From assembly GCA_003665825.1 (NCBI GenBank), contig QPFY01000025.1:1-64000 (forward strand): 64,000 bases of DNA, in the 5' to 3' direction. This DNA is from Microbotryum silenes-acaulis (lineage: Eukaryota > Basidiomycota > Microbotryomycetes > Microbotryales > Microbotryaceae). Positions 13,891 to 24,699 of the stretch are shown piece after piece (position 1 is the stretch's first letter; each line of letters opens with the position of its first letter). The notes below the pieces were generated by a model, which was not told the origin of the DNA, did not search any database, and saw only the letters and a program-made list of their open reading frames with translations. The translations under genes and the position numbers were made by a program.

Positions 13891-15365
13891 AGGTCGGGGG
13901 CGATTGAGAGGAGATCGAAGTCGAGCAAAGCAGGTCTCGCCGAAAAAGTCTGGATCCTCAATTGGAAAGAGTCGACGATCATTCATCCATGAGAGCGAGA
14001 AACGGTTTCGAGCGAGTTGGAGTCTGAAGAGTCGAGCTAGGCGCAGGCTGGAATCTGAGAGCGAAAGAAAAGTCAAACATAAGCAAGAGTGCACCTACTT
14101 GCAACACAAGGTGTGGAGGAAGGGGAAGCCCTTAATTTGATGGCACGCACTGACCTTTCGCACGTGTGCTCGCTTAGTAAATGCCAAACGAGTTTGTCGA
14201 CACCAAGCGAGGTGAATGCATGAAGAAGCGAAGCGAGGGGAGATGGAACACCGTGCGTCGCTTAGCGCAGTCCATGACCACATGTCCAGGGTTGATGAAA
14301 CGTGTACGAACGTGCAAGTCGGAGAAATGGGATGGTGATCCCACGTAACAAGCTGGTCGAATCGCCGAGGTTGATTGAGAGTGCGAAGGATCGTCACGGT
14401 CCACCGCCGAAAGCGAGCGCCGAGTGGTGTGGAGAAGCCCGAGTCGCAAAGCTCCCGAGATGTGCCACGGAACACCTCCTCATTGCTTCACATCTTAATC
14501 GGACTCCATATTGCGTTGCGCACGTTGAACCTTAAAGGTGTGAAGCAGTGAGGAGGTGTTCCGTGGCACATCTCGGGAGCTTTGCCATGAAGTCGATCGG
14601 TCGGAGCGATCGACGAGGTTAAAAGTCAGCGTGCAACTCCGGTCCAATTGATGGGCGAGGCAGGCGGAAACCAAGATGTTTGAATCTATGAGTTGAAACG
14701 TAGACGGTTTGTGATGCCTTGACGAGCCGGATGACGAGGGCGGGCGATTGAGCAAATTGCACGCAGCGGCTCGAAAGCTGCTGGGCGAGCAAGCGTTCCT
14801 GGCGGATCTCCAGTGGCAAGAAGGCCGACACTAGTCTGTGTGCTGGGAGCTTGTCGCAAGAGAAACCGGGGGATGGATGGTGATGCACGAGCTCGGGTGT
14901 GGGCTGTGCGAGCGTGTGAGCGAATCGGTGCGAAGCTCCATTCGAGGGAGCGCTCCCATTCCGGGTCGTCGGTAACCAACAATCCACACTGCGCAGAGTG
15001 ACACGGCATATATTGATCCCATCAGCAAGGGGTGCAAGTTGCAAGCGAGGCGAGTCGTTGAAGGCCGATTGGCGATGATGAGGGTTGCAGTTGCTGAAGG
15101 GCGCGTCGTCGCTTGCCTCAGCCGGCTCCAGGTGACCCGTCAAGTGCCGGGTCGAGTAAGGTCGAGCCGCATGTACCGGGCAAGTGACGTTTCACCATGG
15201 CAGCAAGGCGTTGCGTCGTCGTGTCTTCGTGCAGTGAGAGGAAAAGTCGAGCCGAGTCGAATGGTGCGAGGGATCGGCGGATATCGAGTCTTGGGTGGCG
15301 GATGCAGCAGCGGCAAAGTTGAGAGCTTGCACGCTCCTCGACGAGTGATCTGTCGCACGAGTTGA
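13890..15365. repeat. Block Y, copy 4
   Basis: This Y unit is slightly shorter than its neighbours (about 1475 bp). It contains a local inverted duplication: the 'cacggaacacctcctcattg' stretch near 14464-14487 reappears in reverse complement near 14546-14568. Confidence 0.7.
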
Positions 15366-16920
15366 GTTTTGAGGTCAGGGCCGAGGGAGAGGAGATCGAG
15401 GTCGAGCAAAGCAAGCTTCGCCACAAAGGTGTCGATCCCCAATTGGAAGCAGTGGACGATCATTCTTCCGGGAGACGTACTGGGAACGGTTGCGAGCGAG
15501 TCGGAGTCCAAAGAGTCGAGTTGAGCGCAGGCGGGAATCTGAGACCTGGTGGAGCAAATCAAGAGTCAAACATGAGCAAGAGTGCACATACTTCCAACAC
15601 AAGGTGTGGAGGAAGGGAAGGCACGCACTGACCATTCGGACGTTTGCTCGATTAGTAAATGCCAAACGAGTTCGTCGATACCAAGCGAGGTGAGTGCAAG
15701 AAGCGAAGCGAGTAGAAACGGAGCACTATGCGACACTGATCGCAGTCCTTGACCACATGACCAGGGTTGCTGACGCGTGTACGAACGTGCATGTCGCGGA
15801 GGTGGGATGGTGATCGCACGTATCCAGCTGGTCGAGCGATTCGCCGAGGTCGATTGAGAGTGCAAAGGATCGTCACCGTCCGACCCCGGATTCGAGCGCC
15901 GAGTGGTCCGAAGAAGCCCGAGTCCTGGCTGCATGAATAATCGTGCGCAACGTAGTACGGTGTTCGAGGAAGAGGTGATGGAGCGAGTGGTTGTTGTGTC
16001 GCGAGCCTCGAGAGCTTTGCCGGACACTCGATTGGTCGGTGCGATCGACGAGGTAGGAAGTCAGCGTGCAAGTCCGGTCAACTTGAACGGCAAGGAGACG
16101 AGCGGGAAGGTGGGTTGTTGAGGTGCCATGGGATGAAACGTAGACGGTCTGGGATGCCTTGACAAGCTGGATGACGAGGGCGGGCGATTGAGCAATTCGC
16201 TCGCAGCGGGTCCAAAGCTGCTGGGCGAGCAAGCGTTCCTGGCGGATCTCCAGTGGCAAGAAGGCCGACACTAGTCTGTGTGCTGGGAGCTTGTCGCAAG
16301 AGAAACCGGGGGATGGATGGTGATGCACGAGCTCGGATGTGGGCCGTGCGAGCGTGTGAGCGAGTCGGTGCGAAGTTTCATTCGAGGAAGCGCTCCCATT
16401 CCAGGTCTTCCGTGACCAACGATCTGCAGTACGCGGTGACACAGCATATCTTCGTCTTATCAGCAAGGAGGGCAAGTCACAAGTGAGAGCTAAGATCGAA
16501 ACAGCTCACTGTCGGCGGTCTGAGCGAGTCGTCCGAGGTCGAGCAGTTCCGGTCGCGATGGCTCGAGTGAGCAATCGACATAGCCCGGACGCAACTGTAG
16601 CTACCTTCGAGCTCGTTATCGAGTCGTTCCAATTGGGGATGGTGAGGGTGTTGCAGTTGCTGAATGGGTTCCGCTTGCCTTAGCCGGTTCCAGGTGACAC
16701 ATCAAGTGCCGGGTCGAGTAAGGTCGAGCCGCACGTACCGAGCAAGTGACGTCTCACCATGACGGCAAAGCATTGCGTCGTCGTGTCTTCGTGCAGTGAA
16801 AGAAAAGACGAGTCGAGTCGAGTGGTGCGAGAGATAGGCGAATATCGAGTCGTGGGTGGCGGAGGCAGCAGCGGCAAAGATAAGAGCTTGCACCATCGTC
16901 GAATCGCACCGAGTTGAGTT
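15365..16920. repeat. Block Y, copy 5
   Basis: This is a Y unit of about 1555 bp, tandem to copy 4. Its 16200-16560 segment is very close to 14760-14960 and 3480-3840. No gene is supported. Confidence 0.7.
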
Positions 16921-17330
16921 TTGAGGTCAGGGTCGAGCGAGAGGAGATCGAGGTCCATCCATGAGAGCTAGAAACGGTTTCGAACGAGTCGGAGTTTAAA
17001 GAGTCGAGTTAAGCGCCGGCTAAAATCCATGACCTGGTGGAGCGAAAGAAAAGTCAAACATAAGCAAGAGGGCACAGACTTGCAACACACGAGGTGGAGG
17101 AAGGGAAAGCCTTCAGGTTAAAGGCACTCACTGACCTTTCGGACGTTGGTTCGCTTTGTGACTGCCGAACGAGTTCGGGAGATGTTTAGAGCGACGAGTT
17201 GAGACGTAGTGGCTTTAACCGGATGACTCGAAGAGCTGGATGACGGGCGCGGGAGGTTGAGTGATTCGCGGCGCGGTCGAGAAAGTGCTTGAGCCGATGA
17301 AGGTGTCCGATCTCGACATTGACGAAATCA
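16920..17330. repeat. Shortened block Y (y2)
   Basis: This copy has the same internal deletion as the shortened Y at 4190-4570 and is nearly identical to it. From 17012 onward the two align without gaps at a constant offset of 12751 bp. Confidence 0.75.
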
Positions 17331-18789
17331 GTCGAGTCGCGCAACAGATGTTTCAACAAACCCCGAGCTAGCCGCGTCGATGAGACTCTCCGACTCGATC
17401 AAGAAAGAGATGTGAGGGAATGCATTCGTGCGATTGGTTGACGTTGACGACGCGGGTGCACCATGTGGGGGTGGCGGAGGAGATCGGCACAGGTCGACAG
17501 TGGTGTTCGGTGTGGAGCAACGAGGATCGAGTGATGTGTGCACCAATTCGAGACCGCGGAAAAGTATCATCTTTTCAATGGTGCTGATGTGGGTTCTGCA
17601 CTGTGATCGCAGAGTATGGTCGTACAAGTCACAGAGCGGTTCGGTGCGAGGCTCGGATGCCAGCGAGTCGGCCACACGCGATCTGAACTAGTGTGATGAG
17701 CAGCAAAGACAAACATGAGGTGAGCGAATGGGACGAGAGCCGAGGACTATCTGAAGGAAGAGCTCACCACACTCATGGGTCGAGTAGCTTGTGGGCGATT
17801 GGGGTGATCGAGGCGGTGCGCTGACCGGGCACGTGTCCGACCGAGGACGCTCGAGCGATGCATCGACGTAAGCTAGCACGCTGCTGGAAGTAATCACGCC
17901 CTCTCAGGTGGAGGTGTAAGTCGTATCGTGCCAAAGATGATGATGTTGGCGTCGTTGGTAGTTGTGTCGTGCGACGTCGCACCGTGCGAGTGGTGCGAGT
18001 GAGTGGGGAGAGGGAAAGGGGCGTTGGCGCGCGCGAACGTCAAGTCGAGCCTATCAGCTCACCGCGCGAGATTCCGAAGCTCGGCGCACTCGGCCGTGAG
18101 ATCGGCCTCCGATTTGCTCGAGTCCATTCAACCTGTTGCACTTCAAGATTCGAAGATCAAACAAGGATGCGAGAGAGCTTCAGGACTAGAGAGAGCAAGT
18201 GTTTTTCGAGGTTAGTGCGTATCAGCGCTTGTCGACACGGGCCGTGTGAGCAATCGGCAGCGTCCGCGGCGACAAAGTCAATTCGTCCAGGTCACTGTAT
18301 TCGGCCTGTACTATTGACATTCCTATACTAAAATGCTGTTCTTGGAATTTAGACGAGCTGTGTCGGAAGATTTGAAGTGAAGACATCGTATTCGGGAGCA
18401 GGTATTTGATCCGATTACGGGCAAGATCATCGCGCGATGGTAGACGACTCGGAGACTCACTGGGGCCACGCCGGGCGTGTCCCGTAAGCAGGTCTTTGTC
18501 TCTTGCAGATCGCAATTCTGTGAAATGCATCAAGAGGTGAGTTGAGTTCTCAGGTGATATCTGGCGGCGTGAACACAGCGTGAGCGTAGGTTTCGTACAA
18601 GAGATCGTCGGTGAAAATATGACGCGGTCGGCACTTCGTTTGCGGACATTGCAGTGCTCTGTGAGGTCGATCTGACGACTCTTGGTCGGTTAAAAGGTCT
18701 TCCTTTGAAATAGTGAAGGGATAGGGTGATGGTGCCCAGAGAAACTTGGCCGCGTTAGCACTGTCGGCGAAAACACTCGATCGTCCGAC
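17330..18789. repeat. Block X, copy 4 (truncated)
   Basis: This X copy is cut at about 18789, just after 'gcactgtcggcgaaaacact'. Copies 1 to 3 continue past this point for more than 1 kb. This is the right edge of the array. Confidence 0.75.
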
Positions 18790-19575
18790 GTTCATGGCTT
18801 TCTAGTACTATACATGGCCTTTGACTTGCAAAATCACCACTCGAGGCTGATCTCTAGAAATTCTTTGATGTAATGATGTATAAACAAGATTTAATTCATA
18901 CAGCCACTTGTCTCTCGTCACAGACCATGTCGGAGCGGGCGAAGCGGCGTGGGTCGGATGACAGTGTGCGAACATCTCCCAGCCATGTCCGTACCGCAGA
19001 CCGCCGTGTCCGCAACCGCGACCGACAAGTGGACGGACATGGGGTTGCGGTACGGACATGAAAATTCCAATCATTATAAGATGCTATCATGTTCTCCTTG
19101 CAGATAGTGAGTCTACTCATACAATTGTTCGACAGCATCAGTATTATCTGATCCAGCTGTATCTAAAATCAATTGGACGGACATGTCCGTACATTTGTTC
19201 TGGCCCGAGGACCAGAAGCAGTGGACCGCGCGCGCGCCCCAAAGTCGTCAAGGCCACAATGACTAGTGTAATTGAGTACACTCAAAGCACAATGCATAAT
19301 AGCACAAATTAAGCATGTACACACCAGTTGGGATCGGGACAGAGTTACGATAAACTTATTTACGTCTACAAGTCCTCAAGTCTGCCGTGCCTCAGCTCCA
19401 GCGATACACCAAAGCCCGAAATGGGAGATCGCGAGCGCCGGTGGCCGAAGGCTACGAGTGCGGCTGCCCCCCACCACCCCACTCTCAAATGCCACAGGAT
19501 GCTCACGCGAGCTTCTTTGCAAGCGTCTCTCGGGAGTCTGTGCCATGTGGTATTTGGAAATTGCCCATATATATA
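18790..19575. repeat. Short inverted-repeat cluster at the array edge
   Basis: Between about 18984 and 19060 the segment 'catgtccgtaccgca' is mirrored by 'tgcggtacggacatg' 60 bases later. Further right, near 19171-19185, lies the self-complementary 'acggacatgtccgt'. The layout looks like the ends of a small inverted-repeat element or a nested remnant. I could not identify target-site duplications. The rest of the interval has no gene I can support. Confidence 0.55.
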
Positions 19576-20946
19576 GTGGATTTCAGCAGTGCACGAGCAA
19601 TTGACCGTGCACCTCGATTTGACGGTTTTTGACTTGTGCCGCGCCCTTCAACGTCGAAAAAGTGGATTTCAGCAGTGCACGAGCAATTGACCGTGCACCT
19701 CGATTTGGCGGTTTTTGACCCGTGCCGCCCTTCAGCGTCGAAAAAGTGGATTTCAGCAGTGCACGAGCAATTGACCGTGCACCTCGATTTGACGGTTTTT
19801 GACTTGTGCCGCCCTTCAGCGTCGAAAAAGTGGATTTCAGCGGTGCACGAGCAATTGACCGTGCACCTCGATTTGGCGGTTTTTGACCCGTGCCGCCCTT
19901 CAGCGTCGAAAAAGTGGATTTCAGCAGTGCACGAGCAATTGACCGTGCACCTCGATTTGACGGTTTTTGACTTGTGCCGCCCTTCAGCGTCGAAAAAGTG
20001 GATTTCAGCGGTGCACGAGCAATTGACCGTGCACCTCGATTTGGCGGTTTTTGACCCGTGCCGCCCTTCAGAGTCGAAAAAGTGGATTTCAGCAGTGCAC
20101 GAGCAATTGACCGTGCACCTCGATTTGACGGTTTTGACCCGTGCCGCCCTTCAGAGTCGAAAAAGTGGATTTCAGCAGTGCACGAGCAATTGACCGTGCA
20201 CCTCGATTTGACGGTTTTTGACCCGTGCCGCCCTTCAGAGTCGAAAAAGTGGATTTCAGCAGTGCACGAGCAATTGACCGTGCACCTCGATTTGGCGGTT
20301 TTTGACCCGTGCCGCCCTTCAGAGTCGAAAAAGTGGATTTCAGCAGTGCACGAGCAATTGACCGTGCACCTCGATTTGGCGGTTTTTGACCCGTGCCGCC
20401 CTTCAGAGTCGAAAAAGTGGATTTCAGCAGTGCACGAGCAATTGACCGTGCACCTCGATTTGGCGGTTTTTGACCCGTGCCGCCCTTCAGCGTCGAAAAA
20501 GTGGATTTCAGCGGTGCACGAGCAATTGACCGTGCACCTCGATTTGGCGGTTTTTGACCCGTGCCGCCCTTCAGCGTCGAAAAAGTGGATTTCAGCAGTG
20601 CACGAGCAATTGACCGTGCACCTCGATTTGACGGTTTTGACCCGTGCCGCCCTTCAGAGTCGAAAAAGTGGATTTCAGCAGTGCACGAGCAATTGACCGT
20701 GCACCTCGATTTGGCGGTTTTTGACCCGTGCCGCCCTTCAGAGTCGAAAAAGTGGATTTCAGCAGTGCACGAGCAATTGACCGTGCACCTCGATTTGGCG
20801 GTTTTTGACCCGTGCCGCCCTTCAGAGTCGAAAAAGTGGATTTCAGCAGTGCACGAGCAATTGACCGTGCACCTCGATTTGGCGGTTTTTGACCCGTGCC
20901 GCCCTTCAGCGTCGAAAAAGTGGATTTCAGCAGTGCACGAGCAATT
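19576..20946. repeat. 84-bp tandem minisatellite (16 full units plus one partial)
   Basis: The unit begins 'gtggatttcagcagtgcacg'. Starts fall at 19576, 19662, 19746, 19830, 19914, 19998, 20082, 20165, 20249, 20333, 20417, 20501, 20585, 20668, 20752, 20836 and 20920 (partial). The period is 84 bp, with an 86-bp first unit and 83-bp units at 20082 and 20585. Because 84 is a multiple of three, the array reads as 28-residue repeats in long plus-strand frames, and it is open on the minus strand too. Each unit has an imperfect dyad with arms TGCACG/CGTGCA around CAATTG. Units differ at a few fixed positions (gacgg/ggcgg, acttg/acccg, cagcg/cagag). Confidence 0.95.
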
Positions 20947-20971
20947 TCCCCTGCACTGTCAATTTTCATTT

Positions 20972-21643
20972 TCACTGGGAATTTGGGGTTCTATTCCAAA
21001 ATGTATCCCGGAATTGGGCTCTACCCCACCTATGATACCTATATACTGTGAGCTGGGCTACAAGGGCTAGGACAGGAGCAGCAGGGCAGAGCGCGTGACG
21101 CACCATCATAGACCAGTGCGCGTTCGACAAGCTGGCCTTGATCACGAACCCGCGATCTTGAACTATGGTGATCGATTTCGACGGGAGGCGCGAGCCGGAG
21201 AGCGGCGAGGTTGTAGGACTCCATTCCGTCGATGTAGGAGGGGACGAGAAGATGCGAGTCTCGGGCGTCAACGGGTCGGATGAGGGATCAGATTGCAGCT
21301 CCACGGAGATGGGCGGGGTGATGGGTCGATCCGAGTCCTTGGTTTGAGCTCGCGGTGGTCGGCCTGCCAGTCGCCCCGAAGAACGAGCACCGGTGGCTTC
21401 GGCCGAAGTCTTCTGGGCTTTTGGGACCCGCGGGGAGGGATCATACTCAGGATCCGAGCCCGGATTGGAGCAAGGTCGAGGCCGATTCGGAGGTTGGATT
21501 TGGGTATCGAGCAGTGAATCGACGACGGCTTGGTCCGGCTTGGGTACTTCGATCACGGCTGTGAAAGCCAGGGCGATGAAGGACACGATGAGTGACCGTC
21601 GTGGAAGTTCGGTGCCCAGTGTTTCGGCCGCCTCTGAGTTCAA
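20972..21643 (-). CDS. Hypothetical protein, doubtful
   Basis: This is a 223-codon open frame next to the minisatellite. The predicted protein has a short hydrophobic stretch near residues 20-35, then a Pro/Ser-rich low-complexity middle, and no domain I recognise. The overlapping plus strand is also open over several hundred bases, as often happens in GC-rich fungal DNA. It could be a real secreted or membrane-anchored protein or a chance frame. I found no intron, promoter or homology argument that decides it. Confidence 0.25.
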   Translation of the reverse strand: MNSEAAETLGTELPRRSLIVSFIALAFTAVIEVPKPDQAVVDSLLDTQIQPPNRPRPCSNPGSDPEYDPSPRVPKAQKTSAEATGARSSGRLAGRPPRAQTKDSDRPITPPISVELQSDPSSDPLTPETRIFSSPPTSTEWSPTTSPLSGSRLPSKSITIVQDRGFVIKASLSNAHWSMMVRHALCPAAPVLALVAQLTVYRYHRWGRAQFRDTFWNRTPNSQ

Positions 21644-21646
21644 GGT

Positions 21647-21712
21647 CGTCGGAGAGGGTTCTACCCATCGGGCCAGTCGTCGGAGAGGGCTCTACCCATC
21701 GGGCCAGTTCTT
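21647..21712. repeat. Short direct duplication, two units
   Basis: A segment beginning 'gtcgtcggagagggttctac' is immediately repeated with a one-base change (ggttct to ggctct), ending 'cccatcgggcca' each time. It is a local tandem duplication of about 32-33 bp. Confidence 0.8.
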
Positions 21713-21987
21713 GTAGAAACAAGCTGTACCTGGCCTTGGGGAAAGGTGCCGGCGAGTAAGCGGTCGCAGCCGACATTGAGGTCGACGCTACAGGATCCCT
21801 TGCCGTTGCAGCCTGCGTCGACTGGTGCTGGACTGTGGGTGAGCGGCGAATGGCCAAACCAAGGCCGCATGAACGCATGCATCAGTGGGGCCCGGAAGGT
21901 TTCGACAGGTGTTGGTGAGTTCAAAGATGCGGCGTACCCAGTTCACCGATCTGGAAGAACGGAATCGACACCAACAAGAAGAATCGA

Positions 21988-22747
21988 CTATCGCTGGAGA
22001 CGCATTGTATGATGGCCTTCACGAGCATGAAAAATGACAAATGAGTAAACACAGAGCCCCAATATTCGAGGCCGGATCGAGAAAGCGTATGTCCAAGCCT
22101 GCAAGATGCATGCCTCACCTTGGTCGCCACAGCATCTGCACCCTTCGACGTTTCTTCCTCTAGATCTTGAAGCGGCACTGGGGCCCCGTGGTCGAGTATG
22201 GGAATATGCGAGGGCGCCGTCCTGGCGTACCTTGGCCAAGCTATGATGTACGTTGTCCTGCTTGTACTCGATCGAGATACTTGTAACGACGTTGTCAGCC
22301 CCACGTTGAATGTAGAGGACAGCATCGCCCTGCGTGCGGAGAGCACGTTCAGGTTGGTCCAACCAAAGCGAATACAGGGGTGTCGTCGCGGGGGTCGATG
22401 CGGAAGCGGAAGAAGTTCCGACGCCTTCCGTGATCGCGGCATAGTGATCGAGCAGCTCCGTCGTTGCAGATTCTAGACCGCCAAAGAAGAGGCCTCCAAA
22501 CGAAACTTTGACGTTGTCCTCGCTCTTCCGAGGCAAGCGGCGGCGAGGAGCACTGCTGATGGAGTCCAGCTTCTCGCGGAACAGGTCCAGCAATGATGGG
22601 TGTTGCTCCAGTAAGTCGAAGAAAGAGCTGAGAACCCTGACGCCAGGTGACGTGGGTGAGTCCCATTTCAATCCTCCCAGCCGTGCGACGCAATCGTAGG
22701 CGGTCGTCCCAGCATCGGCTTGAACGCGCGAAGCAGTTGAGTGACAC
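21988..22747 (-). pseudogene. Possible fungal gene or remnant, unrecognised
   Basis: The 227-codon minus frame at 21988-22671 has a plausible protein-like start (residues 12-33, SSFFDLLEQHPSLLDLFREK) and a hydrophobic end. Its coherent reading switches among all three minus frames between 21921 and 22747. For example, 'YAFSIRPRILGL' lies in one frame and 'GADAVATKV' in another. Such switching means either several short introns or a decayed copy. I cannot assign a family. The stretch 22748-23347 to its right holds only short overlapping frames with no supported gene. Confidence 0.3.
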
Positions 22748-23347
22748 GCTCTACCGTGATCCGGTGGCGGAAAAAACCAGCTGGATGGAGCACAAGTAGC
22801 GAGGAGTCAGGTGAGCGTTGGTGGCCGAGAGTTCGTGGAAACAATTGGCGTCGCTTCGTTGGAAGAAGTCATACAGAGCGAAACGCTGGAGGTAGTAGTG
22901 AGGCCCCAAGTGGACCGCTGGAGGTAAAGAGGGCCCCGGCGGGCGCGGCGAGTGCAGGCGAATGCCGCGCGCCACGAGATCGGCGGGTCCATTAAGCCGG
23001 CCAAATGAACTCGTGCGCGCACGCGCGATACGGCAGCTTTTCGGTTTTTTGGCCCGGGGAAAGCTTGGTAGAGGGTTGGTATACCATTGCTGACCCCTCT
23101 CGCCCACCCCGGCACGGGGCACCTCTCTAGACGTCCCACAAGCCGTGAAGCAAAAGCTTATTAGCTAGCTAGTCGGTGTAAGAAAAAAGGCTCTATGTTG
23201 TACTTCGTATTGCCTTACTTACCTCTGCCGAATCATCTAACCTGTTCAATTCTCCCGCTTTTGAATTTCATCCACCCATCAAGTTCGACGGGCTCCCGCT
23301 GGTCGGACGAAAAGGAAATTCAAAACTCACCGCATCATCACCAACTA

Positions 23348-24699
23348 TCAAGATTTAAGCGGAGCAAGATCGCGACAGAACTGCTTCAACGGCTCCCAAT
23401 ACACCCCGATATCGAAAGGGGGCACCTCCTCGCGCTGTCCGAACGAAGAAACGAACATGACCCCACCCCCTTCAGCCTGTTGTCCAAAAAGATTCTGCTT
23501 CTCTTGTTGAACACCGAGATACAACAGGTCGTCCAAGCAAGGTGCGCGGATCATCTTCATGGCTTGATCGGCCGCTTCAATCGCCGCCGTACGAGTCATG
23601 ACGGAGTACTGGAGCGTGAGTTGTTGAATCTGCACCGTCGCGGGGATGTAGTTGATGAGCTTCGCGAACTGGGTCGCCGTGAGCTTGAGGACTCGTAACG
23701 CATGGCACGGTCGCATCGACAGCTTCAACAACTCTCCCAATCGGTAGTATTCCTCGTCCTCGAAATCGATGCAACTCAAGACCATGTGGGCGAGGATGCC
23801 GCCGTAAGTGTTGAAGAAGCCGAAGAAGAATTTGGCGATCTCAGTCTCTTGGAATTGCTCCGGCTTGGGGTACAACGCCACTTGAAAGAGCCCTGGCATT
23901 CCGTAGCTGTTCACGACAGCAAGAGCAACTGTGGGGTCGGTCCCAGCGACATGGAAAGTGCGAATGTTTGGCCATTCAAGGGGTTGGAAATCGGGGGCCG
24001 AGCGGACAGTGCAGGAGCTCGAGAGGCGAAAGTTCTGAACATCTATTGTGACAGGGTTGATTGTTCGAGGAGGCAAATGCATTAGTGCAAAGAGTGCCTA
24101 TTCCTGCATCGCTTGGGAAGGGCGACGGATAACGTGCCTTTGAGGTTGTCAATCGACTCTTGATCGAGCTCAAAGTCGCAAGCGCCGATCGAGAGGGAAA
24201 CGACTCCTTGGGCGGTGCGCATCAAGGTCTTGCAGAGCAAACCGGTGCTCTCGTAGCTCTCGTCTGGGTGCCGACGCATGCGTCGTCGCTCTTTGGCCGT
24301 CATGTTCTCTTTCTCGAGCTCGAGCGATAGTTGCGGAGTGCGATAGCGGTGCGTGAGGCCGGAGCGCACGAACGCCTTGAGCTGGCGATGATCATCCAGA
24401 ACGACGATCTGGCACAGGAGCATCTGCATCGGACCCGACCACGCACGACACACCAGCGAAGAGCGACACAGATCACCATAATGCGTTGATTGAATCATCT
24501 TGGGGTCCTTGCCAATCAGAGCATGGCCGATCAACTCGACGAGCTCGGGAGGGAACCAGAGCGCGAGCTCGAAGCGGCGCCTTGTCAGCCGCGGGTTTGG
24601 GATCACCCGAATGCTCGTCGGCGGAGGTGGACTTGGAGCAACGCCGACCTCAGCAAGGGCGGCAATTTCACGAAGGGCGGCAAGCTGACGAGCAGTCAT
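23348..24699 (-). CDS. F-box/LRR-like protein
   Basis: The N-terminal half carries an F-box-like segment, LWFPPELVELIGHAL followed by SLVCRAWSGPMQ, typical of fungal F-box adaptors of SCF ubiquitin ligases. The remaining 350 or so residues have Leu-rich elements such as LRVLKLTATQFAKL and IQQLTLQYS, compatible with a degenerate LRR substrate-binding region. I chose the start at 24699 (MTARQL), although the frame is open to 24915. The reading changes frame near 24110. Removing 29 nt bounded by GT and AG would join LKGTLS to ALFALMH smoothly, but that is short for an intron. A one-base indel is the alternative, which would make this a pseudogene. The substrate is unknown. Confidence 0.6.

Larger units (their letters stand above)
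1..18789. repeat. Higher-order repeat array (X and Y blocks)
   Basis: The whole interval is built from diverged copies of two long blocks, recognisable by repeated landmarks. The landmark 'gagatcggtctccgattt' and its variants recur near 625, 5335, 11905 and 18100. The landmark 'gattgagagtgcgaaggatc' recurs near 3130, 7755, 9310, 14370 and 15850. Block order is X-Y-y, X-Y-Y, X-Y-Y-y, then a truncated X, where y is a shortened Y. No ORF is preserved between copies. The sequence is rich in 'gtcgagt' and 'cgagcg' words, unlike the coding part of the window. I read it as satellite or subtelomeric/pericentromeric DNA. It starts mid-unit at base 1, so its true extent is unknown, and there is no telomeric TTAGGG run. 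Confidence 0.85.

Noticed and set aside
1..18789. Ribosomal DNA intergenic spacer
   Set aside because: I saw no rRNA-like or 5S-like sequence at any block, and block structure is X/Y rather than spacer plus rRNA.
19636..20193. Plus-strand repeat-protein gene in the minisatellite
   Set aside because: Frames are a by-product of an 84-bp period. They are interrupted by the 83-bp units and are equally open on the other strand. I kept it as a repeat and only listed the coding idea as a finding.
22741..23140. LTR or other retrotransposon end near 22.7-23.1 kb
   Set aside because: No terminal TG...CA pair, primer-binding site or polypurine tract could be paired with a second copy.
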